Assembly (NCBI RefSeq): GCF_900112695.1
Contig: NZ_FOMT01000003.1
Location: forward strand, 62,001 to 126,000
Direction of reading: 5' to 3'
Length of the DNA stretch: 64,000 nt
From: Paenibacillus catalpae
Lineage (GTDB): Bacteria > Bacillota > Bacilli > Paenibacillales > Paenibacillaceae
The notes below the pieces were generated by a model that had not been told where the DNA came from, made no database searches, and saw only the letters and a list, made by a program, of their open reading frames with translations. A program made the translations under genes and the position numbers. Numbering within the stretch: position 1 is the stretch's first letter; every line of letters starts with the position of its first letter. Positions 60,990-64,000 of this stretch are shown here, piece after piece.

Positions 60990-61789
60990 CAATTAGACGA
61001 ACGTGGATTGGCCTTACGTATATTGTTTTTACCTTATTGCTGATTATTCCGCTTATTGAAATATTTACAGGCTCTTGGGCTGACGGCTGGAGCGGCTTTA
61101 TTGAAGGTCTGACCCGCAAGCAATCGCTGCATGCCCTTCAGATGACAGCCAGTATCGTCGTTGTTGTAACAGTCATTAACACGGTGTTTGGCGTGATGCT
61201 GGCACTGTATCTGGTTCGTGCCGAGTGGATTGGAGCACGCATGAAGCGTCTGCTCAACAGCATCGTCGATTTGCCGTTTGCCGTATCTCCCGTGATTGGG
61301 GGCTTGATGATTGTTCTCTTGCTCGGTCCTAATACGGTGATCGGTGCCTTCTTTGAGGATTCGGGATTTAAAGTGGTGTACGCTTTGCCGGGGATGATTC
61401 TTGCTTCCCTGTTCGTCACGTTCCCTCTGATGGTGCGTGAAGTACTGCCGGTGCTGCAGGAAATTGGAGCGCAGCAGGAGGAGGCGGCATCTACACTTGG
61501 TGCTTATTCGTGGTATACGTTCTGGAAAGTCACCTGGCCGTCAATCCGCTGGGGAGTAATCTATGGCGTTGTACTTACCGTCGCCAGAACGCTTGGCGAA
61601 TTTGGTGCGGTTCTGGTCGTTTCAGGAAACATTATGAACAAGACGCAGACTGCGACGACACTCGTGTATCAGGACGTGGAGAACTTTAACGTAGTGGAGG
61701 CCAATGGCGTAGCTTTGGTGCTTGCGGTGTTCTCGGTAGGCCTTCTCCTCTTAATGGAATGGGCGAAAAAACGAAAGGAAGTGCATTAA
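60986..61789 (+). CDS. cysW: Sulfate ABC transporter permease CysW
   Basis: 267 residues from ATG 60986 (GAGGCCGGG upstream). 'LTYIVFTLLLIIPLIEIFTG', 'LLNSIVDLPFAVSPVIGGLM' and the EAA loop 'QEEAASTLGAYSWYTFWKVT' identify it; 'ARTLGEFGAVLVVSGNI' closes the motif. It pairs with CysT. Coupled to cysT upstream and followed by cysA after 3 bp. Confidence 0.93.
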   Translation: MTIRRTWIGLTYIVFTLLLIIPLIEIFTGSWADGWSGFIEGLTRKQSLHALQMTASIVVVVTVINTVFGVMLALYLVRAEWIGARMKRLLNSIVDLPFAVSPVIGGLMIVLLLGPNTVIGAFFEDSGFKVVYALPGMILASLFVTFPLMVREVLPVLQEIGAQQEEAASTLGAYSWYTFWKVTWPSIRWGVIYGVVLTVARTLGEFGAVLVVSGNIMNKTQTATTLVYQDVENFNVVEANGVALVLAVFSVGLLLLMEWAKKRKEVH

Positions 61790-61792
61790 GCC

Positions 61793-62857
61793 ATGCATAT
61801 TGAAGTTCGCAACCTTAACAAAAGCTTTGGCGATTTCCATGCCGTGCAAGATGTCAGCTTTGAGATTGAAAAGGGTCACTTGATCGGACTTCTTGGTCCA
61901 AGCGGCGGCGGCAAGACGTCGATTCTTCGTATGCTGGCCGGCCTTGAGACGCCAACCTCCGGCGATATCATTTTCCACGGCAAACGTGTGAATGATCTGC
62001 CTCCGCAAGAGCGGGGTATTGGCTTCGTATTTCAGAACTATGCTTTGTTTAAGCATATGACGGTGTATGAGAACATCGCTTTTGGTCTGAAGGTCAAAAA
62101 GCAGTCCAAAGAACAAATCCGAGAGCGCGTATCCACTCTGGTTGAGCTTACCGGCCTCAAAGGCTTCGAGCACCGTTACGTGCATCAGCTGTCCGGCGGT
62201 CAACGCCAGCGTGTTGCTTTTGCCCGCGCACTTGCTCCCGAGCCTCAGCTCTTGCTGCTGGATGAGCCGTTTGCGGCGATTGATGCGAAGATCCGTACCG
62301 AGCTTAGGACCTGGCTGAAAGAGATGATCGAGCGTGTCGGCATTACGTCTATCTTCGTTACTCATGACCAGGAAGAAGCGATTGAGGTGGCGGACGAGAT
62401 TATGATCATCGGCAAAGGCCGGCTTGAGCAGAAGGGTACCCCTTGGGAAATTTATAAAAATCCGCAAACCCCGTTTGTTGCCAGCTTCATCGGCGAATCG
62501 ACGATTGTGGAAGATATTAAAGTGTTAAAAGGCTTTGACGCTGCTTTGTCTTATCCGGGTACTAAGGCACTGATTCGTCCTGAATATATTGAGATCGGCA
62601 AGCCGGGCGAGATTCGCCTGCAATCTGCAACGGTGAAGGCAACAGTGAAGGCTTTGCATTTCCGCGGCAGTGAATGGATGGTTGAGCTGCTCGTCGATAA
62701 TGTAAAGCTTATCACGTACCGCTCGCTTGAGAAGGAAGTGCTGCAGCCCGGGGAGCAGGTAAGCGTGCTTGTCCACCGTGCGTATCTCTTTAACGACAAT
62801 GACAGCTGGATTATGGAAAACAGCCTGAAGGTTGACCCAATGCCGATTCATATTTAA
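61793..62857 (+). CDS. cysA: Sulfate ABC transporter ATP-binding protein CysA
   Basis: 354 residues. Walker A 'GPSGGGKTS' with Lys41, Q-loop 'FVFQNYALFKHMTVYENIAF', signature 'LSGGQRQRVAFARALAPEP', Walker B 'LLLLDEPFAAIDAKIR' and the His switch 'FVTHDQEEAIEVADEI' are all intact. A C-terminal TOBE-type regulatory domain (about 240-340) follows ('ALIRPEYIEIGKPGEIRLQS'). It drives sulfate and thiosulfate uptake through CysT/CysW. Confidence 0.95.
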   Translation: MHIEVRNLNKSFGDFHAVQDVSFEIEKGHLIGLLGPSGGGKTSILRMLAGLETPTSGDIIFHGKRVNDLPPQERGIGFVFQNYALFKHMTVYENIAFGLKVKKQSKEQIRERVSTLVELTGLKGFEHRYVHQLSGGQRQRVAFARALAPEPQLLLLDEPFAAIDAKIRTELRTWLKEMIERVGITSIFVTHDQEEAIEVADEIMIIGKGRLEQKGTPWEIYKNPQTPFVASFIGESTIVEDIKVLKGFDAALSYPGTKALIRPEYIEIGKPGEIRLQSATVKATVKALHFRGSEWMVELLVDNVKLITYRSLEKEVLQPGEQVSVLVHRAYLFNDNDSWIMENSLKVDPMPIHI

Positions 62858-62912
62858 AGATACCGTTTACGCTTGGCTATTATCTTTTAAGCAGAAAGAG
62901 TTGTATACGAAC

Positions 62913-63974
62913 ATGAATATAAATCGAAGAGCAAGCCGGCGGATTACCGTGCTGCTCCTTGCCGTACTGATGCTAATCGCAGCAGGCTGCGGCAAGGAAG
63001 AGCCGAAGCAGCCCGCCGAGTCTACCGCACAAGACGGTGATGTAACGCTTGTCATCGGTGCCTATTCCGTGGTGAAGGATGCGTTCAGCGAACTGCTGCC
63101 GCAATTCCAGGCCTACTGGAAGGAGCAAACCGGTCAGAAGGTTGTATTCCAGGAATCGTATGAAGCTTCAGGGACGCAAGCCCGGGCAATTGCGGGGGGC
63201 TTCGAGGCGGACGTTGCGATTCTGGCGATGGAAGGCGATCTCGATAAGATTACGGATGCAGGCTTCATCACGCAGGATTGGAAAGCTCAGCCTAATCACG
63301 GTCTCATTACGAAATCGATTGCTGTACTCGGTACAAGAGAGGGCAATCCGAAGGGGATTAAGGATTGGGATGATTTAACCCGCAAAGATGTTAAGGTGCT
63401 ATATCCGAATCCCAAAACCTCCGGCGGCGCACAATGGGATATTAACGCGATCTACGGTGCCGGGCTTAAGAAATCCGAAGCGGAGACCGGCACGAAGGAT
63501 CCGGCATTCGCCAAGAAGTATCTGGCGTCCATTCATAAGAATGTGGAATCGCTCGATAAGAGCGGCCGTGCTTCTATGGCAGCATTCGAATATGGCGTCG
63601 GAGATGTTATCGTGACGTATGAGAATGAACTGCTTGCCCGTATTATGAACGGCGTGAAGTATGATATTGTTGTTCCGAAGAATACTATCCTGATTGAAAA
63701 TCCGGCAGCTGTAGTGGATAAGAACGTTGATAAACACGGTACACGCAAAGTAGCCGAGGCGTTTATCTCTTATCTGCAAAGCGAAGAGGCGCAGCGTACA
63801 TTCGTGAAATACGGTTTCCGTTCGGTTGACGAGAAGGTAGCCGAAGAGTCGAAGGATAAATATGTCGTTCCTGAAGGATTGTTTGATATCAGCTATTTGG
63901 GCGGCTGGAAGGAAGTCCGCGCATCGCTCTATTCGAAGAAAGGCATCTGGTACCAGGTGCTTGCGGGGATCTAG
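62913..63974 (+). CDS. sbp: Sulfate-binding lipoprotein
   Basis: 353 residues from ATG 62913; the ribosome site is weak (AAAGAG). A lipoprotein signal peptide ends at 'LIAAGC'. The mature part is a family 1 sulfate-binding protein with 'ASGTQARAIAGGFEADVAIL', 'VKVLYPNPKTSGGAQWDINA' and 'YENELLARIMNGVKYDIVVP'. It catches sulfate outside the membrane. Its place as the last gene, behind the ATPase, differs from the usual binding-protein-first order. The 26 bases after its stop hold no further feature. Confidence 0.93.
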   Translation: MNINRRASRRITVLLLAVLMLIAAGCGKEEPKQPAESTAQDGDVTLVIGAYSVVKDAFSELLPQFQAYWKEQTGQKVVFQESYEASGTQARAIAGGFEADVAILAMEGDLDKITDAGFITQDWKAQPNHGLITKSIAVLGTREGNPKGIKDWDDLTRKDVKVLYPNPKTSGGAQWDINAIYGAGLKKSEAETGTKDPAFAKKYLASIHKNVESLDKSGRASMAAFEYGVGDVIVTYENELLARIMNGVKYDIVVPKNTILIENPAAVVDKNVDKHGTRKVAEAFISYLQSEEAQRTFVKYGFRSVDEKVAEESKDKYVVPEGLFDISYLGGWKEVRASLYSKKGIWYQVLAGI

Positions 63975-64000
63975 GTTTTAAATGAGAAAAACTCCATGGT

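Overview
The window is a 64-kb stretch of a low-to-moderate-GC, endospore-forming Firmicute. Gene content and order point to Paenibacillus or a close relative. Sporulation genes are present (yunB, lytH, ylbJ), the gene order yunB-lytH-lipA-yutD matches Bacillus, a ccpN-yqfL pair is present, Shine-Dalgarno sites are strong (AGGAGG type), and TTG starts are frequent (manA, the LTA synthase, lytH, yutD, nadK, tadA, tadV). The genus call is inference from family resemblance. No rRNA, tRNA, CRISPR array, prophage or transposase was seen.

Layout. 1-7.8 kb: 3' truncated manA, a divergent LacI regulator, a DUF2500 protein, a TetR regulator with its YhgE-type membrane protein, and an LTA-synthase-like enzyme. 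A 640-bp gap follows, holding two related structured repeats in opposite orientation. 7.8-19 kb: housekeeping and sporulation block (deaminase, yunB, lytH, lipA, yutD, nadK, ylbJ, a 30-residue membrane peptide, truncated haemoglobin, DUF2225, yycC, pepF). 19-30.3 kb: carbohydrate-use locus with a YesM/YesN-type two-component system, a three-gene sugar ABC importer without its own ATPase, a large glycoside hydrolase and a GH130 enzyme. 30.3-34 kb: carbon-flux cluster ccpN, yqfL, glpX, ndk, tal. 34.1-39.3 kb: exopolysaccharide genes (chain-length regulator, galU, priming sugar transferase, manC, nucleotidyltransferase) behind a promoter carrying two GATAC-N5-GTATC palindromes. 39.3-49.7 kb: a complete Tad/Flp pilus operon of ten genes. 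49.6-54 kb: epimerase, lipoprotein with an upstream 40-bp tandem-repeat array, DUF2621, endonuclease IV, purU. 54-60 kb: tkt-ppnP, an oxidoreductase, pgi, yigZ. 60-64 kb: sulfate importer cysT-cysW-cysA-sbp.

How the genes fit together. In the sugar locus the sensor and AraC-type regulator probably activate the adjacent importer and the two enzymes that process the incoming glycan. CcpN and YqfL control gluconeogenic flux next to glpX, and tkt, tal and pgi serve the linked pentose/hexose-phosphate pathways. In the Tad operon TadZ, TadA, TadB and TadC form the motor and platform. TadV should process Flp and two pseudopilins that carry a Gly-x4-Glu site, and an FHA protein closes the operon.

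I found no single convincing new system. The best leads are the paired structured repeats at 7.2-7.8 kb, the tandem hairpin array at 51.1-51.35 kb with a compensatory stem change, the ccpN gene without a normal start codon, and the undefined operators and leader hairpins in front of the exopolysaccharide and Tad operons.
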